64,000 nucleotides of DNA from Polyangium mundeleinium (GCF_028369105.1 NZ_JAQNDO010000001.1:9890501-9954500), one strand, 5' to 3'. Positions 1 to 9,494 are shown, counted from the stretch's first letter. A program made the numbers and translations. Notes: a model not told the origin generated them from the letters alone.

Positions 1-227
1 TAGTGTTCGAGGAAGAGGCGCGCGGCCTCGGGATCGGGCACGGGCGCGGGCTCCGCGTCCGCGGCGGAGGCAGGCGCGGATGCGGATGCGGATGCGGCCA
101 CGGTCGCGGAGGAGCGACCGCGGCGCGGGGGGAGCGGGTCGATGACGAGAGGCTGGGAATCGGCGCGGGAGCCGCACGCGGGGAGGAGAAGGGCGAGGCA
201 TGCGAGCGCAGGGGACGCGAAGCGCAT
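1..227 (-). CDS. Lipoprotein, N-terminal part only (cut by window edge)
   Basis: Only the first 75 or so residues are in the window, and the frame is still open at position 1. The start ATG lies at 225-227, 10 nt after the stop of the HMA-like gene, so it is probably the last visible member of the P-type ATPase operon. The protein opens with a short charged N-region, a Leu/Ala-rich core and a lipobox (LLLPAC, Cys at residue 18). A low-complexity Ala/Ser/Pro spacer follows, partly encoded by a GCATCC hexanucleotide repeat. This spacer is typical of Polyangiaceae lipoproteins. The functional domain lies outside the window, so no function can be given. Confidence 0.6.
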   Translation of the reverse strand, partial: MRFASPALACLALLLPACGSRADSQPLVIDPLPPRRGRSSATVAASASASAPASAADAEPAPVPDPEAARLFLEH

Positions 228-237
228 GCCCTAGCCG

Positions 238-810
238 CTAGTCCAGCCCTCCGTCGGCGGCCACCGCCTTCCCCTCCTGCTCCACCGCTCCGGCGTTGAA
301 CGTCATGAACGACCGGATCGACCACCAGACCAGGTTGAACCAGGCCGGCGCGGGCAGCTTCCGCGTCACGCCGATCTCGACCAGGCCGAGCGAGAAGAAC
401 AGCACCGGCATCAGCGTCCCGAGATCCGCGCGGTGATCGAGCGCGCTCCGCACGTCGCTGTTGATCTCCGCGAACGCGTGCGCCACGGCCTTCGCCACGC
501 GCGTCGGGCCCGGCAGCGCGTCGTGGCCGAGGTCGGTCAGCTTGCGGCCCTGCTCGTCGCGCTCCTCGGCCACGAGCCGCTCCAGCATCAAGCGCACCGC
601 CTCGGCGTCGAGCGTCCCGTCCTCGCGCTCCACGATCACCGAGCCCGTCCACGGCCGCACCTCCACGCGCTCGCAGCTCGGATCCATCATCGCGAGCTTC
701 TCCGCGACCCGCAGGCACGCGTCGCGCTGGCCCACGATCGCACGGGATCGCAGCCGCACGCGGCGCGGAAGGTGATGCACGAGCTCACTCCACTGCTCGC
801 TGGGTATCAC
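238..810 (-). CDS. HMA-like domain protein with C-terminal membrane segment
   Basis: 190 residues, GTG start at 808-810 preceded by a strong GGGGAGGAG ribosome site. Residues about 12-75 have the pattern of a heavy-metal-associated fold: a first strand containing RVRLRS, a helix, then VEVRPWTGSVIVER. The CXXC metal site of true HMA domains is absent. Residues about 135-165 form a hydrophobic stretch (LMPVLFFSLGLVEIG and following), suggesting membrane attachment. It lies downstream of the P-type ATPase and the small gene at 845-1147. HMA-like proteins without cysteines are often found beside such ATPases, where they may act as regulatory or docking partners. That role is inferred. Confidence 0.7.
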   Translation of the reverse strand: MIPSEQWSELVHHLPRRVRLRSRAIVGQRDACLRVAEKLAMMDPSCERVEVRPWTGSVIVEREDGTLDAEAVRLMLERLVAEERDEQGRKLTDLGHDALPGPTRVAKAVAHAFAEINSDVRSALDHRADLGTLMPVLFFSLGLVEIGVTRKLPAPAWFNLVWWSIRSFMTFNAGAVEQEGKAVAADGGLD

Positions 811-844
811 GTCTCTCCTCCCCTTCCCTCTCGCTCGATGACGC

Positions 845-1147
845 TCAGTGCGCCGCGGATCCGGCCTGCGTAGCCGCCGCGCTCGGCACGTGTTTTCCGT
901 TGCCCGTCGTCGCGCCTGCGCGACGGCGGCGCGGCACCTCGCGCAGGTGACGCGCGCGCTCCTCCACCTCGGCCCACAGATCCTCCGCGTGCTCGCGTTG
1001 CCGCTCCACGACGGCGCGGCCGAGCCGCGCGAGGTGCAGGCCGAGCGCCCCGATCTCCACGACCGCGGGCTTGAGCCGGCGCGCGGTCCCCATCACGACG
1101 ACCGCGCTGCCGAAACCGAGAATGAACGATGGCGTATGAAATTTCAT
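845..1147 (-). CDS. Small membrane-anchored helical protein in the ATPase operon
   Basis: 100 residues. The ATG overlaps the TGA of the ATPase gene as ATGA (1144-1147), so the two are probably translationally coupled. Residues 8-20 (FILGFGSAVVVMG) form a single short hydrophobic segment. Residues 30-72 look like a long charged amphipathic helix (VVERQREHAEDLWAEVEERA). The tail is basic and Ala/Thr-rich. I do not recognise a family. Its position between the ATPase and the HMA-like gene suggests an accessory subunit or scaffold for the pump, which is an inference from context only. Confidence 0.65.
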   Translation of the reverse strand: MKFHTPSFILGFGSAVVVMGTARRLKPAVVEIGALGLHLARLGRAVVERQREHAEDLWAEVEERARHLREVPRRRRAGATTGNGKHVPSAAATQAGSAAH

Positions 1148-4100
1148 CGACGAGCCTCCTCCTCGAACATCACGGGCGACGACGCCCAGTCCACCGGCGC
1201 GTGCCGATCGTCCCCTCGGATCAGGGTCGATCCCGCCGGCATGCCGCGTCGATCCACCACGATCGGAGCCTCCGGCTCGAACAGCGATTTCCCTTCCCGC
1301 GCGAGCGTCGGGAGCAGGCCGAGCAGCACCGCGATCGAGAGATCGATCGGGCCGAGCGGCGTCGTGCTGAGCACGCGGCGTAGGCCGGGCAAGCCGAGGG
1401 CCGCCGCCTGCAGGCCGAGGCTCACCACGAGCGCGCGGCGGAGCTCCGGGTTCGACTGCGCTCCGCTCGATCGACACGAGCGCGCGTGAAGGAGCTGCGC
1501 CACGACGAGCGACGCGAACGACATCGTACGCGCCCGCGGCAAGCTCGCGCCGGGCCCGAGCGCTCCGATGCCGTACGCGGCGAGCGAGATCGCCGCCATC
1601 TTCGAGGCCTCGCGCGCGAGCTTCTTTCCCCGCGCCGGCCCGAAGAGCGGCGCCTGCGGGTCCCGCGGGGGCCTGCGCATCACGTCCGCGTCCGCGGGCT
1701 CGATCGCCAGCGCGAGCGCGGGCGCGACGTCCGTCAGCATGTTGATCCAGAGGAGCTGCAGCGGCCCGAGCGGCTCGGCGCCGACGACCGAGCCGGCGAG
1801 CATGACCATCACCTCGCTCGCGTTCGTCGCGACGAGGTACTCGATCGCGCGCCGCACGTTGTCGTAGAGCCTCCGGCCCTCGCTCACCGCATCCGCGAGG
1901 CTGCCGAGCTCGTCGTGCGCGAGCACCACGTCCGCGACCGCGCGCGCGATGTCCGTCCCGCGCTCGCCCATCGCCACGCCGACGTCCGCGGCCTTGAGCG
2001 CAGGCCCGTCGTTCACGCCGTCGCCCGTCATCGCCACGATCGCGCCGCCGTCCTGCAGCTCGCGCACGACGTCGAGCTTCGCCTCGGGCGTCACCCGGCT
2101 GTAGACGTCGGCCGCGCCGATCCCGAGCTCGGCGCCGATCGCCTGCGCGGTCCGCGCTTGATCGCCCGTCAGCATCATCGTCCGCACGCCCGCGCCTGCG
2201 AGCACCGCGAGCGCCTCGCGCACCCCGCGCCGCGGCGGATCCCGCATCCCCACGAGGCCTGCGAGCACGAGCGGTGCTTCGCGTGTCCGCATCGGATCCC
2301 CGTCCTTCCGCCACGCGAGCGCAAGCACGCGCAGGCCCCGCGACGCCATCGCTTCGTTCATCGCGAGCAGGCGCGCGCGCTCGGACGGCTCCACGCTGGC
2401 GCGCTCGACCACCGGCTCCGGCGCGCCCTTCACGAGCTCGATCTGACCGAGGTCCGGATGCTCGTGCACCGTGACCATGAACGGCCGCTCCGCGCTGCGA
2501 CGCTCCTCGCGCACCCGCTTCGCCGCGCCTCTCCGCCGCCGCACCGGGTAGCCGATCGCCATCGCGAACTCGACGAGCGCCCGCTCCGTGCCGCTGCCGC
2601 TCGTGATCGCGTCGCGCTCGTCGAGCTCCACGTCCGCGTTCAGCGCCGCGATGCGCCCGATCTCCCGCAGCGACGAGACCGGCACGCGCCGGCCGTCTTC
2701 GCCGACGAGCCCGAGCGATGGAGGCGCACCGTTCTCGCTCGACGGCGCGCCGTACTCGACCCGCACGAGCCCCTCGCCCGGCAGGAACACCTCCGCCACG
2801 CGCATGCGGTTCTCGGTCAACGTCCCCGTCTTGTCCGCGCACACCACGCTCACCGCGCCGAGCGTCTCGGCCGCCGCGAGCCTGCGGATCACGATGCCCT
2901 TGCGGTTCAGCCGCTGGCTCGCGAGCGCGAGCGCCGTCGTCCCGACCGCGGGAAACCCCTCGGGGATCGCCGCCACGCCGAGCGCCACGGCCGAGCGCGC
3001 GAGCGCCGCGAGCGGCTGACCTCGCAAGAGGCCGAGCGCCGTCACCGCGATCGAACTCCCGAACGCGAGTGTCGCCACCCTGCGCCCGAGCTGATCGAGC
3101 TGCTGCTCGAGGGGAGCTGCGCGATCGGCCGTATGCGACAGCGCGCGCTGGATCGCGCCGAGCTCCGTCGCGCTGCCCGTCGCCACGACGATCGCGCGCG
3201 CGCTGCCCGTCGCCACGACCGTGCCCGCGTAGAGCATGTCGTCGCGATCCGCGACCGGCGCGTCCTCGGCCACCACGGCCGTCCCCTTCTCCGCGGGCTC
3301 GCTCTCGCCCGTCAGCGTGCTCTCGTCGACCGTCAGATCCGTGGCCTCCACGATCCGCGCGTCCGCCGCGATCGCATCCCCGGCGCGCACGCAGAGCACG
3401 TCGCCCGGGACGACCTCGCTCGCCGCGACCGTCGTCTCCACGCCGTCGCGCAGCACGCGCGCCCACTCCACGCGGAACTTGCTCCACGCGTCGAGCAGCT
3501 CCTCCGCGCGCGACTCCGTGAAATATCCGACGACCACGTTCGAGCCCACGACGAGCAGGATCGCGCCTGCTTCCAGCAGATCACCGAGCAGCACCGACAG
3601 GCCCGCGGCGCCTGCGAGCAGCGCCGTCGGCACCGTGAAGATCTGGCCCGTGAGGATCTCCAGCGGCGTGCGCGGCGCGATGCCGGCGAGCACGTTCGGT
3701 CCGACCTCGCGCAAGATCCGGTGCGCCTCGGTCGCCGTGAGGCCGCTTTGCAGATCCACCGAGAACGCCTGCGTGAGCTCGACGATCGAGCGCGCGTGCC
3801 ACGGCGTCGCCGGCGTCGTGTCGTCCTCGTCGTCGGCGCTGCCGTTCGCTCCGTACGCACGAAACACGTCACGCACCGAGGCGGCCGCGCTCTCGGCGAT
3901 CCGCGACAACGAGGGCGGCGGCGGCCCCTGCGAGTCCTCGTGTTCGGCCAGGATCGAGAGCACGTCCGCGCGTGTCGTCGGCGCGTTTGGCGCGAGCACG
4001 CAGAGCACTGTGCCCGCATGCTCGTTGGCTCGCGCTTCGCTCACGCCCGGAAGCTCGCCCAGGGCGCGCTCGATCCGCCTCGCGCGCACGGGCTCTCCGA

Positions 4101-4257
4101 AGAGCCCGGCCACCTCGACCCTGAGGCGCTGCGCGCTGTGCACCACGCGCCCGGAGGGCTTGCCAGCATGTCCCAATGGCGCGCGCCCTCGGGCGAGGGC
4201 GCGCCACTTCATGATCGCCGAACGCACTCGGGGGCGCGCACGCAAAGAGCGATCCAC
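1144..4257 (-). CDS. Cation-transporting P-type ATPase with N-terminal HMA-like domain
   Basis: 1037 residues from a GTG at 4255-4257; an ATG at 4210-4212 is an equally possible start. The first ~120 residues contain a cysteine-free HMA-like module. The core then follows the P2-type order: a cation_ATPase_N region, actuator motif TGES, transmembrane helix 4 with PEGFPA, and the phosphorylation motif DKTGTLT with the aspartate near residue 475. After these come MLTGD, the hinge TGDGVND, and transmembrane helix 6 with NMLTD. Loss of the CPC motif and presence of PEGFPA plus N/D in helix 6 place it with calcium/sodium/proton-type pumps, not with copper or zinc P1B pumps. It should use ATP to move a cation across the inner membrane. 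The ion is unknown. Confidence 0.88.
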   Translation of the reverse strand: MDRSLRARPRVRSAIMKWRALARGRAPLGHAGKPSGRVVHSAQRLRVEVAGLFGEPVRARRIERALGELPGVSEARANEHAGTVLCVLAPNAPTTRADVLSILAEHEDSQGPPPPSLSRIAESAAASVRDVFRAYGANGSADDEDDTTPATPWHARSIVELTQAFSVDLQSGLTATEAHRILREVGPNVLAGIAPRTPLEILTGQIFTVPTALLAGAAGLSVLLGDLLEAGAILLVVGSNVVVGYFTESRAEELLDAWSKFRVEWARVLRDGVETTVAASEVVPGDVLCVRAGDAIAADARIVEATDLTVDESTLTGESEPAEKGTAVVAEDAPVADRDDMLYAGTVVATGSARAIVVATGSATELGAIQRALSHTADRAAPLEQQLDQLGRRVATLAFGSSIAVTALGLLRGQPLAALARSAVALGVAAIPEGFPAVGTTALALASQRLNRKGIVIRRLAAAETLGAVSVVCADKTGTLTENRMRVAEVFLPGEGLVRVEYGAPSSENGAPPSLGLVGEDGRRVPVSSLREIGRIAALNADVELDERDAITSGSGTERALVEFAMAIGYPVRRRRGAAKRVREERRSAERPFMVTVHEHPDLGQIELVKGAPEPVVERASVEPSERARLLAMNEAMASRGLRVLALAWRKDGDPMRTREAPLVLAGLVGMRDPPRRGVREALAVLAGAGVRTMMLTGDQARTAQAIGAELGIGAADVYSRVTPEAKLDVVRELQDGGAIVAMTGDGVNDGPALKAADVGVAMGERGTDIARAVADVVLAHDELGSLADAVSEGRRLYDNVRRAIEYLVATNASEVMVMLAGSVVGAEPLGPLQLLWINMLTDVAPALALAIEPADADVMRRPPRDPQAPLFGPARGKKLAREASKMAAISLAAYGIGALGPGASLPRARTMSFASLVVAQLLHARSCRSSGAQSNPELRRALVVSLGLQAAALGLPGLRRVLSTTPLGPIDLSIAVLLGLLPTLAREGKSLFEPEAPIVVDRRGMPAGSTLIRGDDRHAPVDWASSPVMFEEEARR

Positions 4258-4314
4258 CGCGCGATCGGGCGGCCGCGACGGCGCGGCAGGCGGGCTCTTC
4301 GGATCTTTTTTCGG

Positions 4315-5629
4315 CTAGTTCGGCGTGAACGAGATCCAGGCGCCGTCGAGCCACGTGTCGTCTTGCGAGAACGCGCCGACATAGCTCGCCTTCGTGTCGA
4401 AGAAGCCGTCGCTCGGCGGCGTCGCGGCGCCCGTCGTGAGCGTCGCCTTCGGCCGGAAATCAGGCGCTTCGCGATCGTAGGGAGCGAGAAGCATGGGGTC
4501 CGTCTCGGCGTTGCCGGCGTCGAGGAACCACTTGACCTCGTCGAAGCCCATGTCGTCGTCCTTCTCGGAGCCCATGCCGTCCGGCGTCTCCACGTACGCG
4601 ATGTTTTGCGCGAGATTTCCGTGGAAGATGGACGCTTCGAGCGACACGGACGTGGGCGCGTCGCGCACATCGACGCCCGCCTCGAAGCCCGTGGCGACGA
4701 TGTTGTAGAGGTTCGCCTTCGTCGCGCGGCGCAAGAGCATCGCGTATTGCTGCTTGTCGACGTCCACGTTCTTGCCGATGAGCGTCGCGTTGTAGATCGT
4801 GGGCTCGGAGAGCGGCGCGTTCGTCGTGCCCATCGCGTCGTTGTCGCCCTCGAAGCCGTTCGTGTCGTCCACCGCGGCCGGATCCTGCTGGACCACGACG
4901 AACTGGAGTTTCCCGGTATACCCGAGATCCCAGTCGATCCCGTCGTCCTGGTTGTACGTGCAGACCAGGTGCTTCGCGTTCACCGTGCCGCCGAAGAATT
5001 CGAAGCAATCGTCGAGCGTGCGTGTAGCCGACCTGGACGTAATCGACGGTCGTCCCGCTGCCGACGCCGGCGAACGTGAGCCCGTTGATCTCGTTGTCCG
5101 TCGAAAGGAGAATTCCGCCGAACTCGATCCGCACGTATTTCAGCACGCCGCTGTTGTCGGCCGGATCGGTCCCGCCGTACTCGGTCTCCGCGGTCGCCTC
5201 GATTCCCTCGACGTTCGCTTTTCCGCCGGGCACGTTGATCGGCGCTTTTCCGAGCAGGATGACGCCGCCCCAATCGCCGGCGGCGCGGTCGCCGGGCTCG
5301 CTGCGGCTCGTGAAGACGATGGGCTCGTCCTTCGTGCCCTCGGCGTGGATACGAGCGCCCGGGTCGATGACGAGCGTGCCGAGCGTGGCCTTGTCGCCTT
5401 TGATCGTGGTGCCCGGCTCGATCGTGAGCTTCGCGCCCGCGCGCACGTGCACGATCCCTTTCAAAATCCAGTCCTGGTCGGCCGTGAGCGTCAGATCCGA
5501 CGTGATGCTCGTCGGGATCTCGTTGCTCTTCGCGGGAGGAGTCGGGGGTTGTCCGGTCTCGTCCCCGCCGCAGCCCATGAAGCTGGCCGCAAAAAGCGCG
5601 CTCGTCGCAAGCAATACCTTCGATCGCAT
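4315..5629 (-). pseudogene. Beta-helix-type lipoprotein of the TonB locus, frameshifted by a 4-bp tandem duplication
   Basis: Start ATG at 5627-5629 behind a GGAGGA ribosome site; the signal peptide ends in a lipobox (SFMGC). The first frame contains repeats of the type 'DQDWILKGIVHVRAGAKL' and 'GDWGGVILLGKAPIN', matching a family of secreted right-handed beta-helix-like proteins often encoded next to TonB-dependent receptors. The frame breaks at 5017-5024, where CGTG occurs twice in tandem. Removing one copy joins VQVGYT directly to LDDCFEFFGG and NAKHLVC and gives one intact protein of 436 residues. As read, the protein is truncated or scrambled after about 200 residues. It may be a true mutation, a slippage-prone site, or an assembly error. 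Last gene of the tonB-exbBD-receptor cluster. Confidence 0.8.
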
Positions 5630-5712
5630 GGCCTTTGATTCCTCCGCCGCGCATTCTGGTCGTGCCGCGTGACGCCATTGCAGGGCGCGCGTAACGATCT
5701 CGCGACAGCCCG

Positions 5713-8601
5713 TCAATTCTGGATGGTGGCGCTCAACGTGAAGGTCGCGCCGGGCTGATATTGCTCCACGGCGTTCGTCAGGTCGGGGACGTAGGCATTG
5801 GGGACGCTTTGCAGGTTCGGCCCCTGCGTGAACACGACGGGCGCGAGCAGGAGGTTTTCGGCCGCGAGCTTGAGGTCCACGTGTTTGCCGATCCGCTGGG
5901 CCACGGTCACGTCGAGCAGGTGGCGCGGCTGCTCGTAGACGTCCGGCAAGCCGAGCGAGCCTACCTGCGCGATGCGCCTGCCATAGACGTTGTAAAGCAC
6001 GCGCAGCCGCGTGCCGCGCTTCTCGTTCGCGTAATCGATCCCCGCGTTCACCACGTAGGGCGACTGCCCCGCGAGCGGACGGACGTTGTTCGTCTGCACG
6101 CCCGTCTGCTCGGGGTCGAGGGAGACCCGCGAATGCACGAGCGTCAGGTTCGCGAGCACCCCGAGATCGGCAATGACCGGGCTCACGAATCCGAGGTTCT
6201 TGCGCAGCTCGAGCTCGATGCCGGCGTTCTGCGCCCCTTTTGCATTCTGGTACGAGACGATGCCCCGGTTCGACGGCTTGATGATCTGCTCGATGGGCTT
6301 CGTGAAATCCTTGTAGAAGACGCTGATCGCTGCGACCTCGGCGAGCGTCGGGAAGAACTCGAAGCGCAGATCGGCGTTCACGATCGTGGTGCGGTCGAGG
6401 TCGGGGTTACCCTGGATTTCGCGGGCACCGAAGTAATCGGTGAACGAGAACGGCGCGAGCTCGCGGAGCTGCGGGCGCGCGAGTGTACGCGTCACGGAGG
6501 CGCGCAGGTTCGAGCGCTCGTTCGTCTTGAAGACGAGCCCGAGCGAGGGCAAGAGGTCCGTCGTGGAGAGCTCGACCTGCCTGGGCAAACCCGTCGACGA
6601 ATCGAACGTATCGAGCCTCTGGGACGACGCTTCGAGCCGCGCGCCGAGCACGACGCGCATCCACGGCCGGATCGAGGCGTCCGTCATGAAATACCCCGAG
6701 AACGTGCGCTGCGTGGCGTCGTACGCGTCGCTCGGCCGCGTGTATTCGTCGAGGGTGAGGACGCTCCCGATGTACTCGTTCGTGAAGAGCTGATCCGGCG
6801 GCAGCGAATACGCCGCCGCCGCCTCCGGCGTCTGCGCCGTCGGGATGTACCGCAGGCGCCGCGCGTCGAAGGCACGGTCGCGGACCTGCACGAGCCCGCC
6901 CACCTTCACGCGCACCGGCGTGTCGCCCCTCCGGATCGGCTGCGTGTAATGGAGGGCGCCGCCGATCGCCGTCTCAGCCTGATTCGCGTAGAAATGCAGG
7001 CCGGAGAGCGTCGTGCTCTGCCAGGCCTTCCGATCGGCGTCCTGCAGATACACGTTCTCGCGCGTGCCCGGCTCGTCACTCGTCGCGAGGGACGTCGTCA
7101 GGTTCCATTCCAGGGTCGCGTCATTCACATGGCGAAGCTTGTGTTCGCCCGCGAGCTGGCCGAAGGTGAGCGCTCGGCTCGCGAAGCGGAGCCGCGTATC
7201 GTAAAACGTCCGCCCCGAGCCGCCTTCCTCGTTGAGCCCGGCGATCTCGCGCGCCTCGTTCTCCGACGAGCGGCTGTGCAGGCCGAGGAGCGTGACTTTG
7301 TGATCCTTCGCGTACCTGTAGGTGAGCCCCGCGAACCCGCCCCACGACACCACGTCGACGCCGTTCTCGAAGCGATAGTTGTTCTGCACATCGAGCGCGT
7401 CCGACACGTTGGGATCGGTCTTCAGCGTCCCGAGAATCCCATCCCGCCGGATCTGGAATCGCCGCCCGTACGTCAACGCCGCCATGTATCCGAGCTCGTG
7501 ATCCGCGCCGAACCTGTGGGTATTGCCGAGCGTGAGGTTGCCGCTCATGTTCGGCAGCGCCATCGTCCGCGTCGTCGTCATCGGCTTGTTCAAGGCGCGG
7601 CCGAGCTCGTTCACCTCGCGCGTGGAGACGAGCGAGCCGTCCGGCTTCTCCGCCCCCTTGGCGGCTTTGTAGGCCGTGGGGAAACCACGCGGCAGCGCCC
7701 GCGTCCCGTCGTCGATGCCGAGAAAATCGGTCCCGCCGCCCGCGTAGGTGAGCCGCTCCCGGAACGTCGTCTCCGTGTTGACGCCGAGGTAAAACGTGCC
7801 GCTGATCGTGAACTTCTCGGGCAACTCGCGGGTCGACACGCGCACCGAGCCGCCCGTGAAATCGCCCGGCATGTCGGGCGTGAACGTCTTGATGATCGTC
7901 AGATCGCTGAGGACCGTCGTCGGGAAGAGGTCAAAGGGCACAGCCTGCCGATCCGGCTCGGTGCTCGGCAGCGGCACGCCATTCAAGAGCGCATTCGTGT
8001 ACCGGTCACCGAGGCCGCGCACGTAGACGTACCTCTGCCCGACGACCGACGCGCCGACCACGCGCCGCGCCGCATCCGCCGCATTGCGATCCGGCGTCCG
8101 CGCGATCTCCTGCGCGCTCACCGCGTCGCCCGTGTGCGCTGCGTTCTTTCGGAGGAGCGTCTGCGCTGCCGCCGAGGCCCGATCCGGGTCCGCCTCGATC
8201 TCGACGACGATCTCCTGCTTGCTCTCCTCCGTCGATAGCGCGACGTCGACCTTCTCGACCGCGCCGGCCGTCACGCGCACGTTCTGCACGCGTTGCGCCT
8301 TGTAGAGCTGATAAAACACGCGCAACTCGTAGGTGCCCGGCGCGAGCTCCAGCCGGTATCGACCGTCGAAATCCGCGATCGCCTTCTTGTTCGTCCCGAC
8401 GACCGACACCTGCGCGTCGATCACGGGCTCCTTCGTCTTCCCGTCCGTGACGACGCCCCAGATGGCGCCCTTTCCGGCGGGCGCGGGGCGGGACGGGTCC
8501 TCCTCGCCGAGGAGCGCCTCGTCCGCGCCCTCCTGGGCCAGCGCGAGCGCCGGGAGGAAAAGCGTGAGCGCCGAGGCGAGTGTCGCAATGGTTTTTCGCA
8601 T
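5713..8601 (-). CDS. TonB-dependent outer-membrane receptor with CarboxypepD-reg domain
   Basis: 962 residues. Signal peptide to about residue 22 (ALALAQ). Residues about 45-125 form a carboxypeptidase-regulatory-like beta-sandwich (GVVTDGKTKEPVIDAQVSV). A plug domain of about 140-260 follows, with YVRGLGDRYTNALLNG and TFTPDMPGDFTGGSV, then a large beta-barrel to the C-terminus. The family imports scarce ligands across the outer membrane using TonB energy. Six nucleotides separate it from exbD, and the frameshifted lipoprotein follows it, so it belongs to the same transcription unit as its own energising complex. The substrate cannot be read from the sequence. The putative PhoB-like control sites upstream of the operon suggest, by inference only, a link to phosphate limitation. 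Confidence 0.9.
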   Translation of the reverse strand: MRKTIATLASALTLFLPALALAQEGADEALLGEEDPSRPAPAGKGAIWGVVTDGKTKEPVIDAQVSVVGTNKKAIADFDGRYRLELAPGTYELRVFYQLYKAQRVQNVRVTAGAVEKVDVALSTEESKQEIVVEIEADPDRASAAAQTLLRKNAAHTGDAVSAQEIARTPDRNAADAARRVVGASVVGQRYVYVRGLGDRYTNALLNGVPLPSTEPDRQAVPFDLFPTTVLSDLTIIKTFTPDMPGDFTGGSVRVSTRELPEKFTISGTFYLGVNTETTFRERLTYAGGGTDFLGIDDGTRALPRGFPTAYKAAKGAEKPDGSLVSTREVNELGRALNKPMTTTRTMALPNMSGNLTLGNTHRFGADHELGYMAALTYGRRFQIRRDGILGTLKTDPNVSDALDVQNNYRFENGVDVVSWGGFAGLTYRYAKDHKVTLLGLHSRSSENEAREIAGLNEEGGSGRTFYDTRLRFASRALTFGQLAGEHKLRHVNDATLEWNLTTSLATSDEPGTRENVYLQDADRKAWQSTTLSGLHFYANQAETAIGGALHYTQPIRRGDTPVRVKVGGLVQVRDRAFDARRLRYIPTAQTPEAAAAYSLPPDQLFTNEYIGSVLTLDEYTRPSDAYDATQRTFSGYFMTDASIRPWMRVVLGARLEASSQRLDTFDSSTGLPRQVELSTTDLLPSLGLVFKTNERSNLRASVTRTLARPQLRELAPFSFTDYFGAREIQGNPDLDRTTIVNADLRFEFFPTLAEVAAISVFYKDFTKPIEQIIKPSNRGIVSYQNAKGAQNAGIELELRKNLGFVSPVIADLGVLANLTLVHSRVSLDPEQTGVQTNNVRPLAGQSPYVVNAGIDYANEKRGTRLRVLYNVYGRRIAQVGSLGLPDVYEQPRHLLDVTVAQRIGKHVDLKLAAENLLLAPVVFTQGPNLQSVPNAYVPDLTNAVEQYQPGATFTLSATIQN

Positions 8602-8607
8602 GGGGAA

Positions 8608-9045
8608 TCAGCCGCCGAGCTTCTCGGTCAAGATTGCAATGCCCTTGGCCCCGCCCCTCTTCGCGATATCCATCACCTCGACGGTGATCCCGTACGGCGC
8701 GTCGTCCGCCGCGTCGAAGTAGAGGAGCTTGTCGGCACGCGCCGCGAAGATCCGCGTGAGGCGATCCCGCAGCTCGGCGCGCGAGACCTCGGATTGGTTG
8801 ATGCGGATCGCGCCCTTCGCGTCCACCGTGAGCACCACGGGTTTGTCGGCGTCCGGGGGCGGCGGCTCGTTCTTCGCGTCGTCGTCCTTCTTCGGCAGGT
8901 TCAGCCATAACTGCTTGTTGAGCAGCGGCGTCACCACCATGAAGATGATGAGCAGCACGAGGACCACGTCGACGAGTGGCGTGACGTTCATCGTGGGCGC
9001 GACGGCGCCGCCCTTTTTCCCGCCCGAGGAGACGTTCATCCCCAT
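8608..9045 (-). CDS. exbD: ExbD-type biopolymer transport protein (second copy)
   Basis: 145 residues. The ATG at 9043-9045 lies 2 nt after the preceding exbD stop and has a GGAGGAG ribosome site. A single N-terminal transmembrane helix follows the ExbD signature (MNVTPLVDVVLVLLIIFMVV), with the conserved membrane aspartate in PLVDV. The rest is the periplasmic domain (residues about 45-145). With ExbB it forms the proton-driven motor that energises TonB. Two consecutive, non-identical exbD genes are common in Myxococcota and Gram-negatives with specialised TonB systems. Confidence 0.9.
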   Translation of the reverse strand: MGMNVSSGGKKGGAVAPTMNVTPLVDVVLVLLIIFMVVTPLLNKQLWLNLPKKDDDAKNEPPPPDADKPVVLTVDAKGAIRINQSEVSRAELRDRLTRIFAARADKLLYFDAADDAPYGITVEVMDIAKRGGAKGIAILTEKLGG

Positions 9046-9047
9046 GG

Positions 9048-9494
9048 CTAGCTCTCCTCCCCCGCGCCGCCCTTGCCTTTTTGGCTCACGCTGAGCGCGA
9101 CGCCCGTGTATCCGGCGCGCTGGCACGCGGCGAACGCGTCACGCATCTTCGCGTATTGCACCGTCGCGTCTCCCTTGAGGACGACGCGTCGATCCGGCTC
9201 GCTCCCGTGCATCGCCTTCAATCGCGCTTCGAGCGCCGGCACGTCCGCGAGGACCTCCTTTTCGAGGAAGAGATTGCCCCGCGCGGTGAGCGTCACGGTG
9301 ATCGGATCGAGCTTCGATTTGTTCTCGTCCGGCTGAATCACGGTCGGCAGTTCCACGCGCTCGCCGTGCTCGAGCTCGGGCGCGATGACCATGAAGATGA
9401 TGAGCAGCACGAGGACCACGTCGACGAGCGGCGTGATGTTGATGTCCGGCTCAGGCAGCTTCTTCGAGGATCCGCTCTTCACTGGCGCGCCCAT
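9048..9494 (-). CDS. exbD: ExbD-type biopolymer transport protein (first copy)
   Basis: 148 residues. The chosen ATG (9492-9494) has GGAGAACC just upstream and makes the gene overlap the 3' end of exbB by 44 nt, a sign of translational coupling. Residues 17-38 (INITPLVDVVLVLLIIFMVI) are the ExbD transmembrane helix with the essential aspartate. The periplasmic part ends in a short basic tail. It differs in the periplasmic domain from the second copy, so the pair could form a hetero-oligomeric stalk within one ExbB pentamer. That last point is inference. Confidence 0.9.
   Translation of the reverse strand: MGAPVKSGSSKKLPEPDINITPLVDVVLVLLIIFMVIAPELEHGERVELPTVIQPDENKSKLDPITVTLTARGNLFLEKEVLADVPALEARLKAMHGSEPDRRVVLKGDATVQYAKMRDAFAACQRAGYTGVALSVSQKGKGGAGEES

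Noticed and set aside
1486-5079. A very long open frame on the plus strand opposite the P-type ATPase and lipoprotein genes
   Set aside because: Arg/His-rich composition typical of the antisense frame of GC-rich genes, and the minus strand has clear domain matches throughout.
5761-8238. Long plus-strand frame opposite the TonB-dependent receptor
   Set aside because: Arg-rich shadow of the receptor gene with no motif of its own.
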